The position numbers and the translations under genes were made by a program. 64,000 nt of DNA from positions 18,295,001 to 18,359,000 of the forward strand of contig NC_092561.1 of assembly GCF_037975245.1 (NCBI RefSeq). The letters are read 5' to 3'. The notes under the pieces were generated by a model that worked only from the letters and a program-made list of their open reading frames with translations, was not told the origin of the DNA and searched no databases. Below are positions 1-10,642 of the stretch, one piece after another (position 1 is the stretch's first letter; each line of letters begins with the position of its first letter). The DNA comes from Apostichopus japonicus (Eukaryota > Echinodermata > Holothuroidea > Aspidochirotida > Stichopodidae).

Positions 1-582
1 ACCTCATTAATTAAAAGAATATGCATACATGGCAACATCTTACAGTAACCAGAATATCATAGAGTTCATCAAATGACAGTAATGCAGAGAACTCACTGTA
101 GTGTATGTACTGTATGATGGTATATGGTAATTTTTTTGATAGTTAGCCCAGGCATTAAGTAATGTTCTTTTCTTAATAAAACAGGTAACAGTGATAATCA
201 TACTGATTTTCCTCAGTGGCTTAGTTCTATCCGTAAGTTATTTGATTCTATTGATGGTTTGACCATAATCTGCCAGAAATAGAAAGAATTACACCTTTAT
301 ATCTGTCGGAAGTCAATCTGTTCAAAGCAAGGGAATAATTTCCCTAACATTACGCATGCCTTGAAGTTTACTGTATAATTCCACTGCATGGGTTGTGTGC
401 AGTAACACACTAAAGTGTCTCAAGTCTATACAAATTGGTGTCTCCTGTTTCATTGTGGCAATTTTGGCCGTTTCTGTTTTGTAGATTACACTTGCGATGG
501 AATGTCACAATTTGCTTACAAGTTCATGGCAACTACAGTGTCCATCAGTTTAACTACAGTACATGTGACACAGCACACGAAT
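1..582. other. non-coding stretch, presumably intron of the TMTC-like gene
   Basis: I see no coding exon, RNA gene or mobile element here. The stretch lies downstream of the donor site of the minus-strand TMTC-like exon, so it is probably intronic. It is rich in short TACAGTA/TACTGTA words, a feature that continues to about 2.3 kb. Small ORFs here have no recognisable content. Confidence 0.4.
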
Positions 583-586
583 TTAA

Positions 587-955
587 AGGGTGTGGAGACT
601 CGCGCACAAAGAAACGTCTCATGCCGGTTATCTGACCTAGTTTCGACTGAGGTGTAACAGAAGTGTTAGACACCACCATCGATCCCAGGAAATACACACA
701 CAGCTTGCTACCATCGGTAATTAGACAATAGTGTACAGTCAATACATGCAGCTACGGACAATACCTACAACACAGCTTACATACTGTACTGTAGCAGCAA
801 TGGACATCTCAGGTCTAGATGAAAGATAACAAGGTATCACGTTTCATTACTGTCTGCATTTTGTAGCAATAAGAAAAAAAAACTTCACTTGCAAGCAACA
901 GAAAGTTAATTTTTTCACAGGGCGGCACATGGTTTGGAACGAGTCTTTAATGCCT
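587..955 (-). mobile_element. TTAA-flanked MITE, copy 1
   Basis: A 369-bp non-coding element is bounded by TTAA at 583-586 and 956-959. Read on the minus strand the ends are TTAA-AGGCATTAAAGACTCG and, inverted, TTAA-AGGGTGTGGAGACTCG, an imperfect terminal inverted repeat. A second copy lies in opposite orientation at 7874-8221 with the same flanks and similar interior, which is what defines the boundaries. TTAA target duplications are typical of piggyBac and Kolobok DNA transposons; I cannot assign the superfamily. It sits in the putative first intron of the TMTC-like gene, about 70 bp from the donor site. Confidence 0.7.
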
Positions 956-1026
956 TTAAGGGGACATGTGAAGTTACCGTACACCACCATACATTGAGAC
1001 AAAACCATATGCATACTGTACAGTAC

Positions 1027-1418
1027 CTGAAAGAGAGAACAGTAAGTGGTCTGTAGGATTTATGACTTCTTCGGTCCTGGATGGGCTTCCCCCAAAAATC
1101 ATTATGCAGAAAAGCAGTCGTGCTTTGAGGTGAAGTCACATCTTTGTTTCTCACGACTGCAAAGAGGTCATCGTGAACAAAGTCGCCATTCAGACTATTA
1201 AGATACACCACAATGGTCAATGCTGTGATAAGTAAGTAATGTTTACTATGACAGCCTCCATTCTTCTTCCTGGAACATCCATCTCCATTCTTAATTAAAA
1301 CTGTTCTGCTTGCTTTGGTTTTGGGATCATGGAGATCTTCTCTATGGCTGGGAGTGAACGTCCTCAAGTTTGCTTTGTCAACGAGAATCTGCGGCCTGGA
1401 TGTCAATTTTTTTCTCAT
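1027..1418 (-). CDS. TMTC-like protein (transmembrane and TPR repeat), first coding exon
   Basis: From ATG at 1418 the exon encodes 130 residues plus two bases of codon 131 and ends at a donor reading TTTCAG|GTACTG (GT at 1026-1025). A basic N-terminal region of about 60 residues precedes a hydrophobic helix (about 61-75). Then come the motif GDFVHDD (about 78-84), NDFWGKP (about 106-112) and SHKSYRPLTVLSFR. These are hallmarks of the first luminal loop of TMTC1-4, ER multi-pass proteins implicated in O-mannosylation of cadherins. The acidic pair in HDD is at the position conserved in GT-C type enzymes. The remaining transmembrane and TPR exons would lie beyond the left edge. The family call is strong; which TMTC paralogue is unclear. 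The long basic leader before the first helix is unusual, and the true start could be downstream. Confidence 0.8.
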
Positions 1419-1876
1419 GTCTGTCCTTCAAGATGTCTCCCCTTTAAGTTAAACTTCAAGACATCTTCCACAATCATTCTCACAAGTGATGAGTTTGGTC
1501 ATCTGATGTGGATTTATACCCCCTTTGTAAAAAATAAAAGAGCCCAAAAATCATATAGTACTCTATTAAAGGCATATATGTTCTAGTCACTTGGGTGTTT
1601 TGTTTTTCTCATATTAGGCTAAGGTAAGCCTAGCCTACACTAGAGTTAACTAAAGGAAATAATCCGAACAGGTAAACAGGTGACTTGATCCTCATACAGT
1701 TGCCTTCATTAAAATTTAACTTACAGATCAAGCTGCATTTTGCATCCCTAATGTAGCTCTAATACTAGCTTATCTAGGCCTAAGCCTAGTTTAATTTCTA
1801 TTAGGGGTAGTACTTTCAGCATCATATGTTGGGTTTCACACAGTATTAGCGTAGGTCTTGCTTGGCCTAACATTAG

Positions 1877-2092
1877 GCCTACAGTACATGTATTTGTTCT
1901 CCACTCAGTCAATCATTGAGGTTATTACCGGATTTGTTATTTCGGATAATACTAGGCTTATGTCAAGTTCAGTCTAGTAATAGCCTACAGTACATTTATT
2001 TGTTCTCCACTAAGTCAATCATTGAGGTTATGACCGGTTTTGTTATTTCGAATAATACTGGGCTTATGTCAAGTTCAGTCTAATAGCCTACA
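1877..2092. repeat. two-copy direct tandem repeat, about 105 bp
   Basis: The block starting GCCTACAGTACAT at 1877 recurs at 1983 with few changes (shared TTTGTTCTCCACT, CAATCATTGAGGTTAT, GGCTTATGTCAAGTTCAGT). A third start, GCCTACAG at 2086, begins another unit and then diverges. Periods are 106 and 103 bp. It is non-coding. Confidence 0.85.
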
Positions 2093-2700
2093 GTAGCATA
2101 ACATAAGCGCTGGAGGTACCTACAGTACACATAACCTTGTAAATATAAGTTGTATTAGGCCTACTGTACGTCTACATACTGTAGCCTGTACAGAACGTCT
2201 TCAAGTCGTGGAACTGGTATGCGTACCATTATTGCTTATACTAATGCAAAACTTTGTTACAGTAACTTGAAGCTATAGATATATCAAAGTCTTTAACTCT
2301 AGCTGCTTGAAGTATTATCAGCACTAAATGGCCAATAAATGTTCTCATATTAGATTGTAGACATATTCCTGGTATCACATATACCTGAAGTCTGATAAAC
2401 CAGTTGATGAGCTCACAGTACGGATCTAAGGTGTATTTGGCTTTCTGATCAGTTATCATTGCATTGTCAGTAATACGGCAGATTGACAGGCTATACATGA
2501 TAACAAAATTAATAGCACATATATGTATACGATTGTCTCATAGCAATCAAGGATACATCTTGGAACGTTACACTTTCTTGAAGGGGGTCCACACACAAAC
2601 GAACCCACGTTCCGCCTTTAGTTCATGACATAAACTTCCAAAGACAGCTAAAAAAATATGATCATCGTTTGGGAGATATCCTACAGTAGTTTAAAACTCG

Positions 2701-2850
2701 GTACAAGTTGGCTCTGGTAGCTCAGTCATTTTGTAATCCTGTGATAGATCTTAGTGCCACTACTGAGGTTATTTCAAACCTCTCACTTTCTCTCTGTTTT
2801 TAATTCCTATTTTCAAGGAGTGTTGACATTGAAACCATTTCAATCAACTT
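2701..2850 (+). mobile_element. tRNA-derived SINE-like copy 1
   Basis: The segment opens with TCTGGTAGCTCAGTC, resembling a tRNA D-arm/A box, and has a degenerate B-box-like GAGGTTATTTCAAACCTC about 50 bp on. A second diverged copy at 7661-7805 shares the spaced blocks TCATTTTGTAA, CTGTGAT, CACTAC, TCAAACC and a TGTTGACAT tail region. Both lack a proper acceptor stem, so neither is a functional tRNA. Confidence 0.45.
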
Positions 2851-3164
2851 TTTGTAAGTTTCTGTGTTAAAATTTGAGATTCAGCATTTGCTAAGTCTGC
2901 CCAATACCAATCTTTTCTGAAAACCCTGCGGATCCGGCCCTGAAAATATTCTCTCTCTGTTGTCAAACAAGCAATGTCATCATGTTGTTTCTTTCTCTTC
3001 TTCTTCTTTCGTTGTAGTAGTCTGTACAATTGCCATCGAAATGTTGGATGGATTAAAACGTGAATTTATTTTACATGTCATTTAATATATAAACAATAGC
3101 GCATGCTTAGACGAAATTTATCATAATTTACCAATGAATTTGTGTGTGTATAAAGGGTTGTCAG

Positions 3165-3258
3165 ATTAAATATATATATTTCTATATGTATATTTCTATG
3201 TGTGTGTGTATGTATAAATATTTCTTTATGTATATTTCTATATATGTATATTTGTATG

Positions 3259-3313
<55 letters not shown>

Positions 3314-3345
3314 TGTGTGTGTGTGTATTTCTATATGTATATATA
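3165..3345. repeat. AT/GT microsatellite
   Basis: Low-complexity TATATTTCTATATGTATA blocks grade into a (TA)n run of about 45 bp and a short (TG)n run. The long apparent ORFs on both strands here are artefacts of the repeat. Confidence 0.9.
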
Positions 3346-3729
3346 ATAAGTATATACTTAATATCGAAATAATACGGCCTTTCACAAGTGGAAAAGGTTA
3401 ATAAAAACAATTGAAAACGACATCTGAAACAAGTTATCATAACTGTTTATCGTTACAAATCCTAAAAGTTTATGAGGCTCCTATAAAAAAACTTTGAAAG
3501 CAAATTAAATTTCACGGACAATAACAACGTTGCTGGTATAACAAATTTGCTGGTAAATCCATTTGTTTAATTTGTTTCAATTATATAATTGCTTTGAACT
3601 AATAAATGTACGGCTTTATTTCGGTTGAAATTCAGTTCTCTGTTTGTATTGAATGTCTATAACATCTGTTTAGTTTAACAAACAGAGACGTTTCCTATTT
3701 TCAAGTAACTTTGTAAGCTAACATTAACG

Positions 3730-6700
3730 ATGTCGGTGGAAGTAAATGCTTTTTCTGGTCTGGATTATTTCATCTTCATTGCGGTATTAACCGTATCGGT
3801 TCTTATCGGTATATATCACGCGATGTTTGCCGGTCGTCAAAAGACATCCGAACAATACTTTTTAGCTAACCGATCCATGCATAGTTTCCCAGTGGCAGTT
3901 TCTGTGGCTGTCAGTATCGTGTCTGCAATCACATATCTCGGTACACCGGCAGAAGTATATCTTCGGGGCCCAGGATATTGGCCGTCCGCTCTAAGCAGAC
4001 CATTTGCTGGTTATCTAGTCGTCAATTTGCTACTGCCTGTTTTCTACAATCTGAAGATCACGAGCGTGTTTGAATATCTGGGGATGCGCTTCAGTCCAAC
4101 AGTTCGATACATCGCGGTAGCAGTTCAATTTGCGGCTAATTTGTTGGGTATGGGATTGGCGGTGTATGCACCTGCTTTGGTATTGAATGCTGTAACAGGA
4201 CTTAGCCTTTATGGATCTATTTTGACCGTTGGTATTGTTTGCACCTTTTACAGTGCAGTTGGTGGTATCAAAGCCGTAATATGGGTTGATATGTTTCAGG
4301 TAAGAAACCCAAGGAAGTATGATTTGCTTTTTAACTACAACCTGTCTACACGATTAACGATGATAAAAGTCATGGATAGGAGATTTCAAATATTAGAGCC
4401 TTGAGCTGAGTCAAGGTCCACCGTAATTGGCGACAGTACACAAAATATAATTAATTCATTTTATGGGTAAACACCGCCATTATCATCCGGCACATGGAAG
4501 CATATATGTAGTGACATGTCAATTGACGTTTTGGCGAGATGCATCAACTCGTAAGAATGCCCCCAAAACCTGAAAGTTACCGACTTTGGACTCTTTTAAA
4601 TCTGGAATATAACAACAATTTGATGTAATGTCGTCAAAGCGTCTATCTTTAGATATACTCCAATGTGACGAGTTAATGCTTCTCGACAAAACGATTGTTG
4701 TCAGAAAGATTGTTGTCACAATACATCAGTATTTAAGGACAAAACGTGAATTTTAAGATTTTTGCTATTTGACGAGTTGATGCATCACGCCAAATTGTCA
4801 AATTCAGGTTTTTGCCATATTGACGAATTGTAGCATCTCATCAAAACGTCAATTGACCCTCTTCCGTACCAGCATCGCATTGGCATTATGTTCTTTGAAC
4901 TACATTTTAAGTAAGGAGAATAAAGTGTAGTGATCGTCCTACTAAGCAAATGTCCACATTTTTCATATATATGTTGCAGTCAAGTACTTTTAATAAAAGT
5001 ACCGCGTACTACCAAGTACAATTGAGGTCCAGAATACTAAGTAACAGTTTCCAAGTACTGCTTTTAGAACCCGAGTATCATTAGTGTCTTAGTACAGCAT
5101 TTTATAATCGTGTGATCCATCTTTATTCTTGGGATTTTCGAATCTAGATATTCAATCCCTTACCATGACTAATGATGCTATGTTTTAAGTATCAGCTCTG
5201 GTCACATTCTTAACTTAAAAACATGAACAGATAAAGAAGAAGGACAAGTGTTCAGATGATATATAGTAACACCAAGACATCACAGACAGTCATATAAGTT
5301 GAAGATGATAATTGGGTTTTTTCTTCTCTTTAAACAGCTAGTATTTCTTGTTTACAATATAAAATGCTAGTATTTGAGAAGCGGCAAACTTATTGATTAG
5401 GAAGTGTGCATTTTCGTATGCTGGAAATTAAGTAAATGGTGCGCATAATGTGTTCTTCCTGATACTAACCACAGTATTCCAAAACTAGCTGTAACAGATC
5501 ATTGTTTACTTGATGCTTCGTAACCAAAACGGTGCTATATGTTTCGTCGTGATTTTACTCAAATTAGTATCTACAAATCTTTTCTTTATTTTGCTGTATT
5601 TTCAATTCCAGAGTGCAGTAATGGTCGTGGGATTCGTGACAATAATAGCTACCGGCTGCTCTCAGGTTGGCGGTGTCGAAACCGTTTGGCTGGCGGCTGT
5701 TAATGGAAACAGATCAACTGTGTTTGATTTCCGTTTCGACCCAACCATACGGTTTACATTCTGGTCCACATTTCTTGGTGGCTCGGCAACCATTATCAGC
5801 GTAGCAGGAGTCAACCAAAACATTGCTCAACGTGCGCTAACGTGTAAGGATCTTCACAGCGCAAAGTGGGCCGTTTTTATAGGCTTATGTATATTTGGTG
5901 TGTTGGAGTTACTGGCCGTGGCCGTCGGTGTGGTTATATTTGCGTACTATGATGGTTGCGACCCGTTGACTCTTGGACAGATATCACGTGTAGACCAGAT
6001 TGTGCCATATTTTATGGTTGAAGTATTCAGTGGTGTGCCGGGCTTGACCGGTTTCTTAGTGTCCGCCATATTTAGTGCAGCACTTAGCTCAGTGTCGACC
6101 GCGATTAATGCTACGGCAACGGTAACTGGAAAAGACATTGTGAAGATACTTTGGCCAGCTTTACCCGACGAGCTCTTTACATTTATTGTCAAGATTTCAG
6201 CTGTCTTTTTCGGCTGTGCATTTATGGCTACTGCCTTCCTGGCGTCGTCTCTAGGGAGTCTTATTCAAGTCAGCTTGGGTGTCATTGGTGCCATATACGG
6301 TCCTGTTCTTGGGATGTTCCTTCTAGGGGTGCTCGTACCACGTGCAAACAACACCGGTGCTTTAGTAGGATTTGCTTCAGGTCTCGCATTTGGACTTTGG
6401 ATCCTGATAGGCTCTATGACATACCCACCACCATCGGCGGACTTGCCTCTCTCCATCGATGATTGTCCACGTAATTCACCCGCACCTAACTACATCGACG
6501 TTACAACTAGTCAATCTTATCTGCTCACCTCTGACCCCATGTCAACGAACCGGAAGATGCCTGGCGAAGATACTGTTCCTTTTCAAAACCTTTATTCTGT
6601 ATCATTTTTATTCACCACTTTGTTTACGTGTACGCCATGTTTTATTGTTGGTATTCTTGTGAGTATTCTTACTAATAATCAAACGGAATTTGTTGACCAA

Positions 6701-6826
6701 GGTCTCTTAAGTCCTGTCATCCTAAGTGCTCATCGGAATGCCCCAAAATTTTTTCAAGATATGGTCAAGATACAAACTACCGCTGTTAATCAAACAACCG
6801 ATACAAACAATATCGCCTTAGGATAA
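3730..6826 (+). CDS. SLC5-family sodium-coupled transporter (SMCT/SMVT-like), two exons
   Basis: Exon 1 is 3730-4299 (donor TTTCAG|GTAAGA) and exon 2 is 5612-6826 (acceptor ATTCCAG|AG), joined in phase 0 to give 594 residues, close to the roughly 600 usual for SLC5A8, SLC5A12 and SLC5A6. Many hydrophobic segments fit the 13-helix SLC5 fold. Family signatures include the QYFLANRSM region after helix 1, GGIKAVIWVDMFQ at the junction, QRALTCKDLHSAKWAVF, and SAALSSVSTAINATATVTGKDI, which holds small polar residues used for sodium binding. The predicted role is Na+-driven uptake of monocarboxylates or vitamins at the plasma membrane; the substrate cannot be read from sequence. The open frame upstream of exon 2 (from 5510) is intron read-through. 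Having only two coding exons is far simpler than the vertebrate genes. The poly(A) signal is at 7128. Confidence 0.88.
4518..4857. mobile_element. MITE in the transporter intron, about 340 bp
   Basis: The ends are inverted repeats: GTCAATTGACGTTTTG at 4518 and its reverse complement ending at 4857. The similarity continues about 34 bp inward (GAGATGC..CAA.TCG). Two further internal copies of the terminal motif (CGAGTTAATGCTTCTCG near 4659 and CGAGTTGATGCATCACG near 4773) lie in the orientation of the right end. There is no coding capacity. The target duplication is not obvious, so the superfamily is unassigned. Confidence 0.75.
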
Positions 6827-7127
6827 GTAAATCCGATACCGGTATCCTATAGTCATGGATCTCAACGTGATTAAATGAAGCGACATCTTTAATAATGGCG
6901 TATCGATGGGAAATATACGTCACGTATAAGTTAACATCATATCAACCAATAAAAACTTCAGTTACTCATGAAACAACCATCCTATGTAGAAATTGTTTGA
7001 ATTTCGGATTTTAAAGAATTTTAATGTGTATGTATTAGAGTAAAACGTTTACTCCATGTCGTGTGATGTGTGAGTGTTATAATATTATTGATGCTATGTG
7101 AGCATGGGATAAAATTGTAATTTATCT

Positions 7128-7133
7128 AATAAA
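7128..7133 (+). terminator. AATAAA poly(A) signal of the SLC5-like gene
   Basis: AATAAA lies about 300 nt after the stop codon of the transporter and is followed by T-rich sequence, a plausible 3' end signal for a short 3'UTR. Confidence 0.55.
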
Positions 7134-7220
7134 GTTACACGTTATGATTAATTTTAACAAAATGTATAACCATTGACTTTAATTCACACTACAGCTTGTA
7201 TTGTATTGTTTTGTATACGT

Positions 7221-7265
7221 ACTATATATATATATAAATATATATATATATGTATATTATATATA

Positions 7266-7298
<33 letters not shown>

Positions 7299-7300
7299 AT
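7221..7300. repeat. (TA)n microsatellite
   Basis: An almost pure TA-dinucleotide tract with interruptions. It could form hairpins but shows no gene content. Confidence 0.9.
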
Positions 7301-7660
7301 TGACATTGTTAAGGTTATATACTGCTTACGTTTATCCGGGGTGTATTAAAAACATAATTTATATAACAGATGTTTCCCTAAATTGCGGCCAAATGAAATG
7401 AAGCTGTAATGAAAAGTGTCCTGTTTGATGAAAAATGTATAGCCATTTTAGAAAGAATTTGCTTGCATGCAGACTGAACGAAAGTCGAAATGAACTTGAA
7501 ATATAGGAAAGAGAATTGATAAATAAAGAGTAAGAATGCACATCTTAAAGGAGACACAAACCTAACCACCATCTTTGACTTGAATGGTAGAGACATTTTT
7601 GAAGAAGAGCAACTGAAATTGCTAAGAAATATATTGCTCCGTTTGAGAGATATCTTAGTT

Positions 7661-7805
7661 ATAAATTTGTGTCTGGGGTATGTCATTTTGTAAATCTGTG
7701 ATGTCGTTGCTTCACTACAATATCAAACCCTTTACTCTTTGTTTCTTGTTCTCAGTTTTATTCTCAGATTAACTTATTTCAATGTTGACATACAAATCAA
7801 TTTCA
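7661..7805 (+). mobile_element. tRNA-derived SINE-like copy 2
   Basis: This stretch shares ordered blocks with 2701-2850 (GTCATTTTGTAA, CTGTGAT, CACTAC, TCAAACC, TGTTGACAT). The A-box region is more degenerate here. Both copies are in the plus orientation. Confidence 0.45.
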
Positions 7806-7873
7806 TAATATGTCATGATAAGTATTTACATATTTGAGAATCTAGGTTAAACTTTATGTATTGTAACACTTAA

Positions 7874-8221
7874 AGGCATTGAAGACTAGCCCCAAACAGG
7901 GTGCCGCCATCTTTAAAACGTTAACTTCCCGTTGCGTGCAAGTGAAGTTTTTCTCTTGTCGCTACAGAATGGAGACAGAAATGAAACATGATACCTTGTT
8001 ATCTTTAGCTTGACCTGAGATATCCATCGCTGTATCGTTTGTACACTGTGCTGTGGGTATTGACCGCATCTGTATGTCCTGACTGTACACTAGTGTCTAC
8101 ACTAGTGTGTGTGTATTTTCTGGGGTCGATGGTGGTGTCTTACACTTCTGTTACACCTCATTCGAAACTAGGTCAGATTACCGGCATTAGACGTTTCTTT
8201 TTGCGCGAGTCTTCACACCCT
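7874..8221 (+). mobile_element. TTAA-flanked MITE, copy 2
   Basis: A 348-bp element is bounded by TTAA (7870-7873 and 8222-8225). Its ends are AGGCATTGAAGACT and, inverted, AGGGTGTGAAGACT, with 11 of 14 positions matching. It is an inverted copy of the element at 587-955 and shares, for example, TCGATGGTGGTGTCT and GAAACTAGGTCAGAT. It is non-coding. Confidence 0.75.
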
Positions 8222-8939
8222 TTAAAGGCAAACATGAAAGACTGAAGTATATTTGGCTTTCTGATATCATAGTTTGACTAGATCAAGTCTTACCTCCTCT
8301 GTCAAAGTTTTCGCAAATAGAATGAGGGTCTTTATTATACTTACAACTGTTTGGAAAAATGTTTCATAACAGTTATGTATCATATAGGCAAATAACGAAA
8401 GTTGAGCCTGTGTCTCCTTTAACACCCACAGTAATATTAACAAGTAAATCCGACATAACTGAGCGCAATTGAAACTATTCTTGTCCGAAAAGAATCATAA
8501 TATTATATTCAAATTGAGTGAAGTTATCCGTTCGTGTCCATATAAAATGACGTATACACGGTGATTATTTGGGTTATTAAGTACACCATCGCTGCTGTGT
8601 AGTCTAGCGATTGGCGGTAAAATTATACGACATATAACGGTTGAAAGCAGTCAATATATTTATATATCATTAATATGTTGTTCATTTTCGTTTCGAGAAA
8701 ACAAGTTGATAGGTTTATTTTGCAATTTACTGTGTAATTATGTCAGGGGCAGTAAAATTAAATCACTTAACTTAACTGTGTTTTCAGTTTCTGCTAACGT
8801 TTTTCAACTTTCCTTTGTTCTTTCCTCTGTTTCAAATTGTCTCTTTCTTGCTTACCTTTAGTAATCACTAAGGCCGAAAAAAAAACTAAACAGACTGCAT
8901 TTGGTGTTTAATCGTTGAAAGATATGTGAAAATGAAAAT

Positions 8940-9297
8940 ATACAAAACAGCAGACCAGATTTCATAATTAATATGATTATTATCGACATATAGGTAGTCT
9001 ACAATATTGAAGAAAAAGTTTGCACTGAAAAGGTGACAACGAAAATGTGACAAAATGTGACAACGAAAATATACAAAACAACAGACCAGATTTCATAACT
9101 GCTATGATTATTATCAACATGTAGGTAGTCTACAGTATTGAAGAAAAAGTTTGCCCTGCAAAATGTGACAACGAAAATGTGACAACGAAAATGTGACAAC
9201 GATAATATACAAAACAACAGACCAGATTTCATAATTGTTATGATTATTATCGACATATAGGTAGTCTACAATATTGACGAAAAAGTTTGCCCTGCAA
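8940..9297. repeat. three-unit minisatellite, about 131-136 bp period
   Basis: Units start at 8940, 9071 and 9207 with ATACAAAACA(A/G)CAGACC and contain ATGATTATTATC, TAGGTAGTCTAC and AAAAAGTTTGC. Between units a short motif, TGACAACGAAAA, is itself repeated two to three times, so the array is a repeat within a repeat. The minus-strand ORF across it is a by-product. Confidence 0.88.
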
Positions 9298-10276
9298 TCA
9301 AAAGACGCTGTGTCACGAGGATAGAAGAAGAAAACATATTGTAACAGTTTATGTTACTTCCGGTAATTGCGCTTTGCGATTTACACAATGTTCTATCACA
9401 TGCGTGTGTAACTGGATGAGAAACACGAAATTATTATTATAACTGCTGTAAATCGAATTTGGTTAAGGAAGTAACTTAAAACACGTTCATTTTTCAAAAA
9501 AGAAAGGGAATAGGGATTTAACATCATAATTATTATATTCGAATTTGTATAAGGAAGTAAACCTTTAAAAACAGATTATCTCTTTAATGATTAATTAAAA
9601 ACTGTTGAAGAAAGCAACGTCTATGAAGTTAATTGCATTTAGTTTTAGTTTCAAACAATAAACTGAAAGTAATATGTTATTAAGTTCAAGTACCACTTAC
9701 AACTAACTACCACTAGTAAGTGTACTTTGAACAGTATTGTCCATCATATAAAATCTCGCTACGCAATTAAGCTACTTCTGCGGATAGATGTCTTTTGGAA
9801 ATATCCTCTTCCTCTTTTACATACCTTTTAATACTTTTGTTAATGAGTTGTTCATATTTATCCTGAAGAGTATATCGAAACTTACTGATACATTAGTCCT
9901 ACGGATTTTTGCACCAATGGTAAGTACTTCTCTTCAAATACTCTATTGACATTCACAATTAAACAGTAAAGACAAACTGTCGGATCAACCATTTATCAAT
10001 TCGTATAGCATACAAAGCATATGTGAAGGAAACGTCGTAGTTTAAATTTTTTTATATGAAAGAGCAAAAATAAGAGCGCTTTTTAAGTAGATAGTTAGGA
10101 TTATCAAATTAGTAAGGCACTGCTACTGAATTAAAAGTTTGAAAGTTCCGTACTTCCCGATCTATTTTCGGATTAGTTTGTGAAAAAAATCATCCATTTT
10201 AGAAAACAAATCTGGATTTAGTTGTCATGACCAGCCATCTGCTACAACCTCTGAATGCTACACGAGTTCCACTTTC

Positions 10277-10393
10277 ATGTCTGGGTTCATTTCATTTGCA
10301 CCTATATCCGTAGAAGAACTTGAATCAGTTCTGAAAGTTTGTAAACTAAAAACATCCAAATTAGATCCTCTACCATCAATTCTTCTACAAAGT
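10277..10393 (+). pseudogene. decayed LINE reverse transcriptase fragment
   Basis: The frame from 10277 reads FAPISVEELESVLKVCKLKT followed by SKLDPLPSILLQS. This matches the conserved connector just before the RT domain of L2/CR1/Jockey-type LINEs. Weakly related frames with stops continue upstream to about 10175. No RT catalytic motifs follow, so it is a short dead fragment. It does not derive from the LINE at 27.3-31.9 kb in any obvious way. Confidence 0.6.
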
Positions 10394-10642
10394 GTTTGCC
10401 CATGTTGCTGCCGTTATATGTTCATATATTTTTTTTCCATTCCATATTACACGAGGAGGCATAAAATACCTTCTCAAATCAATTGATGGTTACACTTATC
10501 TTCCGTTTGTAGACAGGCAAATGGTTCAACTGATTATATAGGTATATTTATATTCTCAGCTAATTCACTACTTCTCTATTTGTTAAAGTTTCAAGAAAAT
10601 CGTTTAATACTCACGCTGTTATAATTATGTTGTTTTGTAGAC

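Larger units (their letters stand above)
1419..3729. other. intergenic region between divergent TMTC-like and SLC5-like genes
   Basis: The region lies between two divergently transcribed genes, so both promoters are probably here. I see no convincing exon. It holds a tandem duplication (1877-2085), a SINE-like copy (2701-2850), a microsatellite (about 3165-3345) and many TAGGCCTA and TACAGTA words. TATAAAAAAA near 3482 is a possible TATA box for the transporter, about 250 nt before its ATG, but the assignment is weak. Confidence 0.4.
7549..8418. mobile_element. possible larger TTAA element hosting a SINE and a MITE
   Basis: TTAA-AGGAGACACA at 7545-7558 and TGTGTCTCCT-TTAA at 8409-8422 are exact inverted ends with TTAA flanks. 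This suggests an element of about 870 bp into which the SINE-like copy (7661-7805) and TTAA MITE copy 2 (7874-8221) are nested. The interior has no intact ORF. The pairing of the ends rests on only 10 bp, so it may be coincidental. Confidence 0.45.
8426..10642. other. intergenic region before the Ig gene cluster
   Basis: Apart from the minisatellite (8940-9297) and the LINE fragment (10277-10393), I see no gene, RNA or recognisable element. The sequence is AT-rich with only short chance ORFs. The promoter of Ig gene 1 should lie near the right end. TTTTGTAG just before its ATG may be a 5'UTR splice acceptor. Confidence 0.4.

Noticed and set aside
2711-2780. tRNA gene (GGTAGCTCAGT-like A box)
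   Set aside because: No acceptor stem or anticodon arm pairs correctly, and a second diverged copy exists at 7661, so it is a SINE-like repeat.
2844-3029. Minus-strand ORF rich in lysine
   Set aside because: Short, low-complexity start, no homologous motif that I recognise and no splice support.
3078-3440. Long ORFs on both strands rich in Ile, Tyr and Thr
   Set aside because: They are translations of an AT/GT microsatellite and have no gene features.
5510-5611. Independent start of the second transporter exon at 5510
   Set aside because: The frame before 5612 is intron sequence ending in a pyrimidine tract and CAG; homology to SLC5 begins exactly at 5612.
8999-9256. Minus-strand 85-residue ORF
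   Set aside because: It lies in a tandem minisatellite and repeats itself with the unit.
8940-9297. CRISPR array
   Set aside because: Repeat units are 131-136 bp, adjacent and not separated by unique spacers, and the DNA is clearly eukaryotic.
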